A DNA stretch of 64,000 nt, from contig NW_006921535.1 of assembly GCF_000340215.1 (NCBI RefSeq), positions 6,200,406 to 6,264,405 on the forward strand, written 5' to 3'. This document shows, piece after piece, positions 10,801 to 23,558 of the stretch; position 1 is the stretch's first letter; each line of letters begins with the position of its first letter. The stretch comes from Pseudocercospora fijiensis CIRAD86 (Eukaryota > Ascomycota > Dothideomycetes > Mycosphaerellales > Mycosphaerellaceae). Made by a program: the position numbers and the translations under genes. The notes under the pieces are model-generated. The model made no database searches and was not told the DNA's origin. It was given only the letters and a program-made list of their open reading frames with translations.

Positions 10801-11200
10801 ACGGAGTCGAGAGATATACAATTCGAGAATTAGGATTCAGGTTGAAAAGGCGATAAGGCATAGGGTCGGAGGATTTACAAACGGGCAGGAATCTAGAGGT
10901 GCATTTAGGAGACTTAGGGACAGGTAGACTAAATACTATAATACCGTATTATACTATAGTATAGGGGTTTAACGTAAGTATAGCGGAGAAAAGAATTAGA
11001 TAAGGATTGAAATGTTAGAAAAAAAAAAAGAAAAAACGCGCTCCCTAACAGAATCTAGCTCGGCCTCTAATTAGTTAAAAAGAGTACTAGACTACGTACC
11101 GCGAGACGAGTTATAGAGTTTTTAAAACAAAAAAAAATCACTATTATCCCGCCTTTTAGTAGATAATATAAGGAAGGAGGTAGGGAATAACGCCGAATCT
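7801..11200. other. Degraded region, no assignable genes
   Basis: Many short quasi-open frames on both strands. A minus frame at 10248-10532 without stops contains IRGDNINIGSKGEVVLVV, vaguely like the domain before gag-pre-integrase in Copia elements, but this is too weak to call. (AAGCT)n lies near 8798-8818. The 19-bp string ATCTAGCTCGGCCTCTAAT at about 11051 recurs near 53857, just after the Helitron ORF. Confidence 0.4.
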
Positions 11201-11450
11201 CGAATTACGTAGAAGACCCTAGCGTAGGCGGAAACGCTAAATCCCTATCCGCTTTCCTTTCGCGCTAAACTTATTAAGTACGAAGTATCGCGTCTTTACT
11301 ATTAATATCGTACACGCTGCAAATTCTACTTATAATATAAGTCCTAATAGTGTTATCTTGAATTAATAGTAGCAAGTTAACATTATACTATCTTCGAGAC
11401 CCGCCCCTATCGCCGTACCTTGCGTACGTCTACTCTGTTATCCGACTAAT

Positions 11451-11598
11451 CGCTATAACCTATAGTAGAGGGACACCTTCGGTGTTCCCTTATCTACCCT
11501 ACAGAGCGAAGAGCGGCCTCGAACCCGATCGGACTTATCGCTACAACCCGTAGTAGAGGGACACCTTCGGTGTTCCCTTATCTACCCTATAGAGCGCA
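11451..11598 (+). repeat. 88-bp direct repeat with hairpin
   Basis: Two copies, 11451-11510 and 11539-11598, about 95 percent alike by eye, each containing GGGACACCTTCGGTGTTCCC, an imperfect hairpin. A related hairpin (GGGCACCTCCGGTGTCCC) occurs near 41528. The repeat lies just upstream of the zinc-finger ORF, where a promoter or the edge of a mobile element might be. Confidence 0.6.
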
Positions 11599-11639
11599 TT
11601 ATCTTTATATAGAGCTTGCTATAAAGGACTAATTCTCGG

Positions 11640-13600
11640 ATTGCCTAGGAGGCGACTACACTCTCGATATACAATACAAGCATTATACTATAATAGGATA
11701 CGCCTATCCCGTCGTCCGCAACTACGCTAATATAAGACATAATGCAACTTATTACTAAAAATGTAAAAAGTGCGATTTCTAAGGGCCTACAAAGGCTATA
11801 AAGAAACACAAAGCTATATGTATCCTAGACACGAGTTATAACACTATAGATCTAAAGGCCTTTATTAGCAGTCTAGACCCCTAGCATCGGAAGTATATCG
11901 AGATACTAAACGAGTTAATAGACACCCTGCAAAACCTGCGTATCTATCTATTTGCCGATGCCTTCGGGCCGAAGATTTTCTAAGATAATCGCCTTGCAAG
12001 TGCAGTCCTAACACTAGTCGAAATTAGTATCTAGGCAACGGCTAATAGCACTCGGAAGGATTTTTAGGTACGCTTAGCGATTGCAATTATATAGTAATAC
12101 GGGCAAACTAATAGTACTTAGGGCTAGTTTTGGCTTAATAACTAACGTTAGAATTCTCCGGCGCGTTTCTATAAATAGACTATCTAATTCTTATACAGAG
12201 ACTCTCCGAAATTAGTAGAAGGTCGTCTCCTTAATTACGTTCCTTCCGGAAAACGGCATCCTAGAGCAAATAAACTAGCGAGTCGGTACAATAACGGTGT
12301 AAAAGACCTTATCCCTTCTCTACTATCTAAACTTAGAGACGACTTTAACCTCCCTAAGCCGGATTGCTTAATAGCTCCCCGGTTCTCGGTCTCTAACATC
12401 TATACGGATCGGTTGAGTAGTATAGCTATAGTATATATCGATAGGACATCTTCGATCGTAGTAAAGTTGTAGCTATTCTAGCTACTATATTAGGTAAAGA
12501 AGATAGCTCTAGATGCTAAGCCGAAGGCCCTTATAGGTATGCTTAAAGATAGAAGATTTGTAGTTCAATATAATAACGAGAGTGTTTTCGTTCCTAGTAG
12601 TTAGCTCTATTAGGTTTATACTATATACAATAGTGTATTGTATAGGCCTTAATAGTTTATCCCTACTACCGATACGCCGATAGTTATCTAGGCCGAGATC
12701 GCGATAGGAATAGATAAACAAGACGCCGTATAGCAATACATTAATAATATAACTATAGTCTTAGAATCTAAGGAGGAGGAGGAGTTAAAAGATCGATATG
12801 TCTAAAGCCTATTAGACAACCTATAGAGAGACGCTCGTTATTTGCGATCTAAGTAGGAATAGAATAGTACTCTAGTCGACGCTCTAGCGAAAGACCTAAT
12901 ATCTAATAGCACCTGCTGCAGTTGTCGTCTAGTCGGAGCATCGCCTAAGCCGTTTACCGTAAGTAGCGCCGCTAAGTAGCATATCCGACAGACACATCTT
13001 AAGAATCGAACAGAATAACCCTTAAGCGAATAGCGGTATGTCTCGAACGCCGTCGAACAATGCGCTATCGAGCACTTATTAGATAGTCGGCCGATCTTAA
13101 GGAACTAGGTTTAGCATCTAAGATATAACTATAGAAAGCTAGTCGCGGTATAGATCTAACCTTATACGAGACTCTAGCAGTTGTACTAATGCCGCTGCTT
13201 ACTTAATAGCTATCCCGACCGCCTCGCTTAGGCTTAGAGTCCGACCGATATTAACGATCTCGCTATAGTAGTCGGCTTTAGCAAATGGGTTATGCTCTCT
13301 TTAGCCCTCGCATTGTGAAACACAAGGAAAGCGATATGTCTGAATCTAAAGACACGATACTATAGATTCAAAGTTGCTTATTAGTACGGCCCGTAGAGCC
13401 TCTCCTCTTAAATCTCGCTCCGCGGGGGACTATAGGGGTAGTTTTACTAGTAGAATCGTGTGTTTCTTCCTATCTACTATTATTAAACAGAGGACAATCG
13501 TGTATTCAAGCCCCGTACGCGTATTCTAATCGTTTCCGAGTATTATACCGCAATAATAGCGCTAAGATCGCTTCGTACGACTGCTAGCGTACCTCTAGTG
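11640..13600 (+). pseudogene. Large ORF with C2H2-like zinc fingers
   Basis: A long run of coherent frame with TAA/TAG stops. Near 11760 it reads CKKCDF followed by KKHKAIC, a C2H2/C2HC-like finger. Near 12910 it reads CCSCRLVGASPKPF then AAKQHIRQTHLKNR, a second C2H2-like finger. Between them lies a helical part (EILNELIDTLQNLRIYLFA) and an acidic part (LESKEEEELKDR). The arrangement suggests a DNA-binding protein of about 600 residues. I do not recognise a transposase or recombinase catalytic motif. It reads towards the next ORF in the same direction. Confidence 0.45.
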
Positions 13601-13621
13601 CGATTAGACGACTAAGTAAAT

Positions 13622-15260
13622 GTCTCTACGCTAAAGAAGAAGGTAATCTATACTCTCGAGAAGCCTATTAGTCCGCCGCTAATAAGACGGGTTGCTAATA
13701 CGGCTTAGTAGGTAAAGAGTAGCTCTACGAGTAGGTCCGGAGCCGGCAAGAAGGACAAGAAGACTGCCGTAGAAGCACCTAATCCAATTACTAAGTCTTC
13801 CGCTATACTAAGCAAGGAGACCGTAGTACCGCCGGCAGAGAAGGATTGTAACGTACGCCCGCTAAATATAGGTGTTTCTTCCTCTACTAAGACCTCAACC
13901 TCCTCTTCCTTTAATGCTACTATCGATGCGGCTACTAGCGCTAGCAACTCGGCTGCCCTAGCGGCCGGCAACGTTCCTATAACTACGCCTAGCTCTTTCT
14001 CTAATAAGGTCGTTCATTATAGCGGACAATAGACGGTATTTGATCCGAAGGTAAAGGGCCCTCTACGTACGGTTAGAACGAAGCTAGTAAAGTTTATTAC
14101 TACTAATAAGAAGGAGGGTTAGAACGGACATTCGTAGGCGGCGAAGGTGGCTCGACTAAACGGCTATTAGTATCTATATAAAGTTGTCCTTCGAGCTAGC
14201 GCGGACACTACTAAGAGCGCCTTTACCGGTAACTAGCATTAAGCCGGAGATAATAAGATTGATAGCGACGAGGTTTATATAGAAGCTCTCGAAGTTATTA
14301 AAGGTCTTCTACTTGCCTCGAGGAAGAATGCGTTTATTTATATAGACTTCTACGTCCGAGCCGAAGCGCTAGTAGTAGCTAGCAAAGGTAAGGGCAAGGA
14401 GGTTAAGAAGTTAAAGAAGAATCCGGACTCGGTTTAAATAGGAATACTAGCGCCGTTATTGCTAAGCTCGAGTCTTCCGGACGACTAGACTATAAGATAT
14501 TTAATAAGTGGCTTTGTAATCGTAAGGACTGTCCGCAATTTGAGAAGGCAGGCGAGTCTACGTACTAGCGTAACCGTAGTGTTAAGGAAGTTAGCGAGAA
14601 TCACTTCCCTTAGTACGAAGCCGCCCTTGTCGAGATCTCTAAGGCTATCTAGAAGGGCGAATATATGTAGAATAAGGACGGCTCTTAGCCGGACAGGCTT
14701 CTATTAAGGATTGAGATTATGCTAATCTCTCGCAAATATTAGTTAAAGTATTAGAAAGAGACTATAAAGCGTATGCGCCGTAATAGCGAGAGTGACTCGC
14801 CTAAAGCTAGCGCCGGAATGGCGAAGTTATTCGGAGAGGTTCTCGGCGGAATACTGCACTAATAGAACAAAGGCACTAGTGTTATTCCTAGCACTCCTTC
14901 GAAGACTCCTACCCGTACTCTTACTAGATATCGCTCTAGGTATAAGGCGCCGTTTAAAGTGCCGTCGGCGGCGAGGTTTCGAGTAACTAAGGACTTAACG
15001 AAGGAATTCTTCGACTAGGTTAGAGTCTAGCCGGCATTCGCGGAAACGGACTCTCTACGCGCCTATATTAAGGCCTTCGTCGGTATAGGCTAGCGCCTTA
15101 ATAATATCGCTAATATAGACAAGTCTAACTAGCCTAATGAGTTAAATAAGTAGACTAGAATAAGGTCGCGATTGAAAGAAGGTATATAAGAATAGGTCGC
15201 GAAGAGGGAAGATAAGATCATCGCTACGGAAATAGCCGCCGCTAAGGAGGGCGAGATTTG
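13622..15260 (+). pseudogene. Basic, Ser/Ala-rich ORF with one frameshift
   Basis: The first part (13622 to about 14440) encodes a Lys-rich and Ser/Thr/Ala-rich stretch (GAGKKDKKTAVEAP; STKTSTSSSFNATIDAATSA) followed by a more ordered region (ALEVIKGLLLASRKNAFIYI) and a Lys tail. Near 14437 the frame shifts, and the second part continues RLDYKIFNKWLCNRKDCP to a genuine-looking TGA at 15258-15260, with KRMRRNSESDSPKASAGM and AFAETDSLRAYIKAFVGIG on the way. Most stops are TAG/TAA. It may be one protein with an indel, two cistrons, or a gene with a very short intron. Function unknown. Confidence 0.5.
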
Positions 15261-15482
15261 ATCGAATTTAGGCCTACTATTAGGCTTCATTCTTTTCACA
15301 TCTACGACATATACAAACTTGTAATAAGCGGGAGATTCTTAGTGTAATTACACTCATTTAGGCCTAATTTAGTATATTAAATAAAATGCGTTAGTTATAG
15401 AACACATGCAGCAGTAGGCAAGGCTAGCGTTCGAATAATTCATCTAAATCTCTGCCTGCGGCGCTTGCCGGCACTAGTAACA

Positions 15483-15900
15483 TCACTCGAAGTCGTCAAA
15501 ATCTACCTCTAATTCAACCTCTGTTTCTTCCTCGTCGAATACAACACTCTTATAGCCTTCTATATTATCAATCTCCGGCGGTAGCATGTTCTTAATGTAT
15601 TCGAGCTATTTAGACTCTTCTACGTCTATTATGTCTACACCCTGTCTGTATATTAGCTAGCATATACAACGCTAACCTTCGCCTGCTTGAAATGCGAGCC
15701 CCTATAGCCTTTATAATATTAGTATTTGTATATCTTGCTAAAGACACTAATATTGACTTACCGTCGGTATATCTACCGCACAAATCCTATAATAACCTAG
15801 ATTCTTTCCGGATGCCGCGCAACTGCGTATATAGCCGTAAAGCACAAGGACGCTAGAGAAACGAAGAGTTCTTTAGGGTTGGTAAGCAGTAGGTTCTAGT
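15483..15900 (-). pseudogene. C-terminal part of an intron-containing gene
   Basis: The frame ends EEETEVELEVDFDDFE then TGA at 15483-15485. Upstream it reads GVDIIDVEES and AGEGWRCIC with few stops. A 53-bp GTAAGT...AAG intron with a CTAAT branch site (about 15715-15770) joins it to an upstream exon reading NPKELFVSLASLCFTAIYAV. The acidic C-terminus is striking. CA and TG are less depleted here than elsewhere. Family not recognised. The exon limits are approximate. Confidence 0.5.
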
Positions 15901-16289
15901 TAAGCAAGTTATAGTCACTCTTTCGAGAGTAGACAGAATAATTAAATAGCTAGTAATTAGTTTCTGTCTAGCGTAAGCAGTCTATTGTCTCTATATATAT
16001 ATATTAGACTTACGATTTGCAGTCGTTAAGGCACTCTACTAGACGAGAGGAGCGTAGAGCTACAATAGAGTAACGGCGTTAACGTAAAAAAGTCTAGTAC
16101 TAATTAGAGATAACTACTAGTATATTTGAATCACTCAACTTATACGTTAAAGGCATAATAGGTCCTCTCGGCGGAAGCTAGCACTATTGGCGCTAGTAGA
16201 TTCGCAAAGGTATTCGTATTGTTCGTAATAGTACGATAGAGCGTACAGGCACTCTAGTCTTGTAGTAGAGGACAATCGTATAGACATTC

Positions 16290-16680
16290 ATCCGAATATT
16301 GTGTAATCTATAGGCTAAATAATCCTAATAGGAGGGTTATATACGCCGCAAACTATAGAACCTAATAGAAATCTCGCCGTAGATAACGAGCCGGAGCGCG
16401 ATACAGCAGATAGTATACTGCTAGAGCTACAATAGCTAGTATCGTGAAAACGTAGAAGCTAGAGACGAATAGGGCGATTATTATAGCAATAATGTTTAGA
16501 ATAGCGCGTTGAATATCGGGGAAGTAATATAGAAGTAGGATCTTTAGTATAGCTTTGTTAACTGCGCTGCTAAGGTATACTATTAGCTATAGAAAAGTTG
16601 CGAGAATTAAGACGGCCTTACTAAGTTATTGCGGCAGATATAGCGTAGATAGCTATATTAATATAAGGAGAATAGTAGGT
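16290..16680 (-). pseudogene. Multi-pass membrane protein remnant
   Basis: In one minus-strand frame broken by TAA/TAG the product is strongly hydrophobic: LPTILLILI, then LILATFL, then IIAIIIALFVSSFYVFTILA followed by IVALAVYYLLYRAPARYLRR, then FAAYITLLLGLFSL. At least four membrane spans with a basic loop after the third are visible. A TGA upstream near 16686 suggests an intron edge or the true 5' limit of the frame. Similar membrane-protein remnants occur at 20300 and 36780. Confidence 0.5.
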
Positions 16681-17469
16681 AGTAATCATTTTTCCTGTCG
16701 CTAAAAGTGTAACGAAGGACAATCTAGGCCGCGCCCTAAGTACCTCGAGTACCCCTAGGGAGTAAACACCGTCTATTCCAAAATGTTAGTACAGTGTTAA
16801 CGCGATAAGTACATTAATAGGAATAGCGACTAGTAAGAAGAGGACAGAGGGGATAGGTGGCGCTATTATAAGTCGTAATAGGCTCGATAGTAGATTGGCG
16901 TAATGTTCGAAATATCGCGCGATATCGACGTACGAAAGAGTTTTCGTAGGCAAATATAGAATTATGCACTACGGCTCTAGCGCGTTTTATGTTTAAGACC
17001 GGAAACAGAGCCGGTATTGCTGTTACTGCTACTTCTAATACCTACCTACAAATTAAGAGATAATAAATAACGTGTCGCTAGCTACTAGTATGCTATAACT
17101 AAGGTTGAGACTGTATATTATCGTCGTCTACTCTTAGTTACTATCTATAATACGTATTTCGGGATAGATAACATATCGTTATATTAAAGCTAGCGGCAAC
17201 TCGTAGTAACGCAAACTGCTTACAAGGTCTTGCCTGTTTTCGTCCGTACGGGCCGTTAAAGCTTAGCTAATAATGCTATCTTCGCTAAGAAGATAAACTA
17301 AATTAAAAAAAAAAAAAATCAAAACTCCTAAAGATAGCGCTAGCGACTCGGGGGCGACTCAAAAGCGCTACGAGAGAGGTATCTACTACTATCTAATCGA
17401 GATTATAACGTACTAATAGAATACAGGTTTTCGATACCCTAGAGTTGCTCTAGATAATCCTAGAAGAGG

Positions 17470-18130
17470 TGTATACCACTACTTAGCACAATGTCGTTAT
17501 CGTAAAGGCGTCGATACTATTTACTACCTACTAAAAGACACTCCCAATTGCGGCTCTAGTGAACAAGGCCTAGTATACTGCCGCTATAGACGCATTCTAT
17601 ACGACGACTAAGGTTGTTGCTAAAGCGCCGGCGGGCATGCCCCCTCTAGCAAATAGTAAGTCCCTTGTATTAAAAGACTATAAGTAGTAAGAGGAATAAC
17701 ATTCTCTAGCTTTCTCCGGACTATAGACGCGCATCGTGCAATCATTTAGTATAGAAACATCGAGAATTCAACACCTAGAGATTCATATAAAAATCGTAAC
17801 AATAGCGCTAGGTAGCTAGCTTTTTATAAACTACCGCATCGACCGCTCCCGTCTAAGTGCCTAATACCTGCAGCCTATTCTTAACGGTGCGTGCAAGATT
17901 AAGATAGTCTTTATTAGCGACGTATTAGACGTTAGTAGGGACATTATACTGTCTAATAGTGTATAGACTTACGCGGTTAAGGTGTAGCGTAGACATCGTA
18001 TTCTCGTAGAAGAAGGCTCCCTTAAGCTAGATAAGATCGTAGCGGGCAGAGAAGGGTTAGCTAGATTTCGCTACGGTGCTACGTTCGCTTTCTAATAGGT
18101 CTATAGATACTAGATACTAAGAAATATATA
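17470..18130 (+). pseudogene. Unidentified ORF remnant
   Basis: A coherent plus frame with TAA/TAG stops encodes an Ala/Pro-rich N-part (TTKVVAKAPAGMPPLANS), a mixed alpha/beta part (ILNGACKIKIVFISDVLDV) and a basic part (VEEGSLKLDKIVAGREGL, RFRYGATFAF). No known motif. It is followed by another quasi-open region to about 20140 that I cannot assign. Confidence 0.35.
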
Positions 18131-20299
18131 GCGCTTAAGAGGGCGTATTACATAGATAGCAAAATGCGTATATGCAATAAAGCTGTATTTCGTCGTTTAA
18201 GAAATGCAAACCCCAATTTCTTATATAAGGTTCTCGGCCTCCGCAACGCTACGCAGTTAGATCCGGGGGGATTAAAGCATCGTCTATTAATATAATAATA
18301 GGATGTCGACGACGAGATATATCTATATCCCACTTTACGTAGATTAAGCGATTCTACGAGCTCTACCGCCTATCCTTAATCGAGGATTAAAGCAAAGCGT
18401 AGGATATAGACGGGTAAAAAGTGCTTCTACCTTTATATAAGCGGACGACATCCGAAGCATTTATCGAGTTTGCCCTCGAGTGTAATATTAATATAATGTT
18501 CTATATACGTAGGCGATATATAACTTTCCTATAGAAGCGCCTCTAGTATTCGCGATCCTGTTATATTCTAACAATCGAATAGTGCTCTTTACGATTTGTC
18601 TACTTATTAGCATATTAGCAACCGGAGACCCTTAGACCTGTATTATTTCGATAGTTGAGTTGTATCGCTTATAGACTTATTCCCGAAAGATTACTATAAA
18701 ACGTTGCTAAATGCATTAGCGGACTACTTTTACTCTATTATTAGAGCGACCCCCGCTTCTCGATATTAGTATATATAGTTGTATGTATAGTATAGTCGCT
18801 ATGTTCCACTTTTAGCGCTCTAATGCCTTTTATTATATATAGACCTAAGGGTGTTCGAAGAGTGCCAATGTCTAGCGTATCTGTTTAGTGCTAACCCTAT
18901 CCCCGTGCCCTTTATAATCTATCCCTCTTACAGTATACGAACCGCGCTAATAAGGGCCTCGAGGGCATCTATAATAACGAGCCCTATAGTTGTAGAAGCG
19001 GCGGTACCGGCGTTCGATTACAGGATGCGAATAGCGCGTATTATAAAGAGTTTCTAGATTAGTACGTTAAGCTAGTCTGCCTACCCGAAGTTAGTCGCTA
19101 GCGCAAATGTAATAGGAGAAGCAGATTACTAACTATTATAAACTAGAGAGGCAAATTAGATAACGACGCCGACTACTTGTTCCTTAAGCGATTCGACACC
19201 TGCGAATAATGTTAACTATTGCATTCTAGAAAACGTAAAACATCTGACCGCTAATAACGAAATAGGGCGTTAGAGGCATCTAGATTTCTACTAAAAGGTC
19301 TATAGCCTCTACGGTCGCTCGGATGTTGTAATTATAACGGAGAAACTGTTCGAGGCGATACTGCGCCGTAATAGTCTTAGTAGCGAATACTAGGGACTCT
19401 ATAACCTACGCGAGTTAGTATATTGTCTAGAAGGGTGCGGAATGGTCTAACCTCTAGGGCGAGCAAGAAGGTGTTAGAGTGAAAGAGGGTAGATAAGCAG
19501 TAGAAACTTCTAGACGGCTAATTGTAGGTAATCGGCCGTTTAGCGCACGTACTATTCTTAGCAAGACTACCGAAGCTTAATTAAGCAGTTACTTAACAAG
19601 CGGAAGTTACTTCTAGAGCATTATACGTCGCTTGCTAACTATCGCGTATTAGTATAAGAGAAACTACTACCCGAGTCGCTACTACCTCGTTCTATAAGCG
19701 CACTCGCGATTAACGCGTACTAAAGAGTAACGCCGATTTCAAAGAAACTGCCGCTATTACTCGCTATAGCGGAAGACTTGCCTAGTAAGCTTGCAGCTTC
19801 GATAGGGTAGTAGTAACATCGTTTTCGGTCTAGTAATAGGCACTAACAAATTGCAGGATCTTAAGGCGCTAAATATAGATCGCTCTAATATCGAAGCGAT
19901 AGTAGAGAGCTAGCGCATTAACTAGGAAAATATAACGAATCGCGCTCGAGAGATGTTACGCGTTAAGGTAGCCGTTACCTTAATCTATATGTTTCTGCTT
20001 TTCGAATACGGATATAAGTATATAATTCTTATCGCTTTAGGTATAGGGATGTCTATCGCGCTCCTAGAGTTACTCGTATACGCGTTCTTAGCTATTAGGA
20101 TAGCAATATACTTCCTTAGCGAGCGGTTAGCGCGCTACTAGTACGATGTATATCATTATACCGAGAAGGCTTAATAGCACGCCCTTCAACTCTGCTATAG
20201 CAGGCTATAATCTCTCTATAAGTATACGAGAGCACTTGTTTAGGCACTAGTTGTAATTGAAATAGTAGATAAAATTGCTCGAGGCATCTCGTATTAGGG
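18131..20299 (+). other. Quasi-open region, gene limits unclear
   Basis: Plus-strand frames remain mostly open between TAA/TAG stops. They include one around 18840-19070 with IIYPSYSIRTALIRASRA, one around 19190-19440 with DFYQKVYSLYGRSDVVIITE, and a hydrophobic one at 19953-20141 with VTLIYMFLLF and IILIALGIGMSIALLELLVY. The frames do not join cleanly, so I cannot define a gene. Confidence 0.35.
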
Positions 20300-20985
20300 A
20301 ATTTTCAGTAGAACCCTATAAGAATACCGCGAACCAAACTAGAAATTCCTATCGCTAATATAACGATAGTAACTCCCTCTTTATAGCCGTATAGAATGAC
20401 TAGGACTAATACTTCCTATTAAAGGGTATAATTACGAATGCCGGCGTCTGTATCTAGAATCTTATACTCGCTATCTTCCTAGTATACTAGACTTTCCGCT
20501 TAAATGCTTTCAATCGCAAGGTCGTCGGTATATAGATACTCCTCGTAATAGTCTTTATCGTTGACTTTATCTATATTACATTGATACCTCGAAACTTAGT
20601 TATCGGCGATTAGAAGCTAGTAGAGACGTACTTTTCCCCGAACTTATATCTCTATATACGAATTACGTTACAATTCCGAAGCTCTCGCTCTATCGGTCTA
20701 TAGATAACGATGTCGCTAGTCACTAAGGCTACGATTCGGATACCTACTAAAGCTACGAAGCCCGCAAGCACTAGTCTCTTTAACTCTTATCTAAAGTACG
20801 AGTAATAGAAAGATGAATAGCAAATAGGGGCCAATCGACGCAATTAAAGGAGCAAAGTAAGCGCGGACGTTATAGCAAGCAGTGCGAAGACGACTAGTCG
20901 TTGTCTATATAGGACGAGATTTTAATATAGAGAAGTCTTAACACTAAGTCTAATAAGGAATAGCATACGTATTGGGGGAAAAAAG
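20300..20985 (+). pseudogene. Membrane protein remnant
   Basis: One plus frame interrupted by TAG/TAA encodes a polar N-part (FSVEPYKNTANQTRNSYR), two clear membrane spans (NLILAIFLVY and ILLVIVFIVDFIYITLIPRN) and a longer Ser/Lys/Arg-rich cytosolic-type tail (KATKPASTSLFNSYLKYE). Function unknown. Same overall type as the remnants at 16290-16680 and 36780-37581. Confidence 0.45.
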
Positions 20986-21689
20986 AAATCAAACCTACTG
21001 ATTATTATACTACAAGCCTAACAAAGGAGCGGGGAATACTAGTCGTTGTTGTACATAGCCGTTATACTTCCTATTCAATGTCTTACGGCTAAGTTTGATT
21101 TTAGGAAGCGTTAAGAAGTCTATTGCGCCCGAGAAGTAGAGCAACTTCGTAATAGAGAGTCAACTTACTTAAAAAGAAACTAGGAGCGTTTGTTATTTCT
21201 ACGTAAGCGGAAGGAGATAATAGGTTATACCTACATCGGCCTAGAGTGTAGTTTCGTATTAAGGGTTGTCCTATTACATTAGGATGTTACTCCCCGTGCT
21301 CTTTCTAGTTTAAGGAATATCTGTCCCTACCTAAAAGAACGTATATAACGCCGCTCGTCTATCTTATAGCGTCGTTAGATAATTACGGAACATAAATGAA
21401 CCTATAATAGAGGCACTCCCGCTAGCGAAATCGTACGTTTGATTAATATTTCCTAGCCGCTATACCTCGCGAGCCTAGTTAAAGAGTCTTCTCTTCGGTC
21501 TGCCCGGTTACCGTAAACCTAGACGTTATACTACGCACTATATACGAGACTAATACTATACCTATTAGGCCCGCTTAGACTTCTAAACAAGCTAGGAAGG
21601 ACTTTAAGAATCGCACTAGACTCCCTCTAGCATCTGATCGTAATATACGGCTATAATAAAACAACATTCTTTTCGAACGGCTAGTTCCG

Positions 21690-22043
21690 AGGAAGAGAGT
21701 AGAGAAGTCTAACGAGGACATATTAGCGAGAGAGAAAAGACAGAAATAGGAGCGGCAAGAAAGGGAGTCCGAGATACGGAAATTGAATAACGGCTAGTTT
21801 CGCCTAGACCCTAAGTCTTATATACGCACAAACTAGAGAGTACTAGATGCTTTTACTGTCTAGAAAAGGCAGACAATAAGCATTTTAGCCGAGTATAATC
21901 CTCGCCCGCCCTCTTACACTCCTAAGATAGCTACTACCGACAAAAACCCTAAGGTAACGTGCGATCCGGCCCCGGCGATTGATACTATAGTAGAGCTAGA
22001 AGACTTCCCCGATAATGCACTCGCATTGTTGAGTGATATATAA
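21690..22043 (+). pseudogene. Charged ORF end
   Basis: A plus frame ending DFPDNALALLSDI and TAA at 22041-22043. It encodes a coiled-coil-like, very charged stretch (DILAREKRQK, ERQERESEIRKLNNG) followed by a Pro/Thr-rich part and an acidic end. Several CA-containing codons survive near its 3' end. The upstream limit is unclear and may reach 21180. No family recognised. Confidence 0.4.
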
Positions 22044-22664
22044 GGTAGCTACGAAGGGAGAGGAGCTTTAGTATGCTTAGGTAGCCCTAAACTAGCCTTA
22101 GACCGAATTTTCTATTAAGTATAATACGTTAGAGAAGAGAGACACAATTTCATCTTATAGTTAGTATTGGACCTTCTACGTCCTCGGATAAGGATATAGC
22201 GCGTTATAATGTTTAGGGCAGACAGTAGTTAGCGAGAAAGGTTATAGAGTAGAAAACAGATATATATATATATATATATTGATATACGGACGAGGTCCTA
22301 ATTGTAAAAGTTACATATTATAGTATAATTGAACTTGAGGCACTAATAGTCCCCGACGAGAGAGCTGGAAGTCGAGTAGTATAGGACAAAAGGAAAATGA
22401 TCTTCTAGGCCCTACAATAGCTAACGCCGCTATTCTTGATTTTATCCTTAATACGTACAATTAGCTACCTATAATGCTAGATTCAATGCCTTCGTATAGA
22501 CATTATAGCTACGATCCTATGTGTCCGTTTCCTAAATACTTTCCTTAGCGCTCGTCCCGCTCTTATAAATACTTCTAACGCTCTTGCGACTACCGCTAAT
22601 ATAGGTAAAGGAAATTGAAGATGCCTTTATCTTTCTAACTCGAATTCTACGAGGGCTAGCCCTT

Positions 22665-22702
<38 letters not shown>

Positions 22703-23018
22703 TTTTTAGCAGCAAAAGCTCTAGCGGGTTACCTTATTAGTCCTTATAAAACGGGAGGATGCCGGATTTCCTTAAGAGGGCGTTTAAACTGGCGTTCGAT
22801 GCGCCTGTCTATAATAGCATTTTCTGTTTATGTAACTGTAATAGACTCGTTGTTTTCCTCTCTATCCCCTCTCGGAACGTATAGTACCTCTAATCTCGGC
22901 AACTCTTATAGTATCTATAACTTGAAATCGGGCTAAAGCAACGGCAGCATCGTCGTACGCTTTTTTGGATGTAATGCCTATTAGATCTTCCTGTCTAGCG
23001 GTTTCGCTAGCTTTATAC
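22044..23018. other. Non-coding stretch with simple repeats
   Basis: I see no gene. It holds an AT dinucleotide run (22260-22280) and a long T-rich tract (22661-22707). Confidence 0.5.
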
Positions 23019-23558
23019 TTAAAACAACTTTAAAGCTATATATCCTACTAACGAGAAAGCAAGGAGAAACCTAATAAAGTGCAGAAGTATTGCTATACTG
23101 CTATTACCTCCGCCGTGTTCCTCTACTATAACCTCTTTTCCTCCTATAGCCTCTACTGCCTTATTTAGAACGTTCTCTACGTAGGCGATCTTGTTGTTTT
23201 TTCCTACGACTAAGTTATACATTCTTAATACGAGTTCGCTCTCTATATCCTAAGCGATTTCTCCTAATATCGTGCCGTCTTCGAGTCTCTTCTTGAACTA
23301 CTCTAGGCTACCTTCGTCTTCCGGCAAGTTGTTTAATACGGTATTGTTAATCTAGTCTAATATTAGCAACGTTATTCTCTTCTTAGTTAGGCTTGCCTAT
23401 ATTACCTTGTCCGCTAATACCGCACTTATACCCTTCTTAAAAATAGCATCGACCTCGCTACTTTCTTGAATCTTAGATCGTAATATCGCCTCTAACTCGT
23501 GTCGCGTCTAGCCGTAGAGCGCCTTCGCTTAGTTTTGAATATGCAATTTGTAGGACAT
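23019..23558 (-). pseudogene. Tail-anchored-like ORF, 180 codons
   Basis: ATG at 23558 opens a frame to the stop at 23019, with six internal stops, all TAG or TAA. The last 67 codons are intact. The product has a helical body (HELEAILRSKIQESSEVDAI; LEDGTILGEIA; IESELVLRMYNLVVG), an acidic-Gly linker (VIVEEHGGGNSS) and a C-terminal membrane span (IAILLHFIRFLLAFSLVGYI), so it resembles a tail-anchored protein. Family unknown. It stands alone, between simple repeats and a GT-rich microsatellite. Confidence 0.55.

Noticed and set aside
11640..15260. Starship captain (DUF3435 tyrosine recombinase) or DUF3723 cargo
   Set aside because: I looked for the recombinase R...HxxR...Y pattern and for the ParB-like GRHR motif and could not support either.
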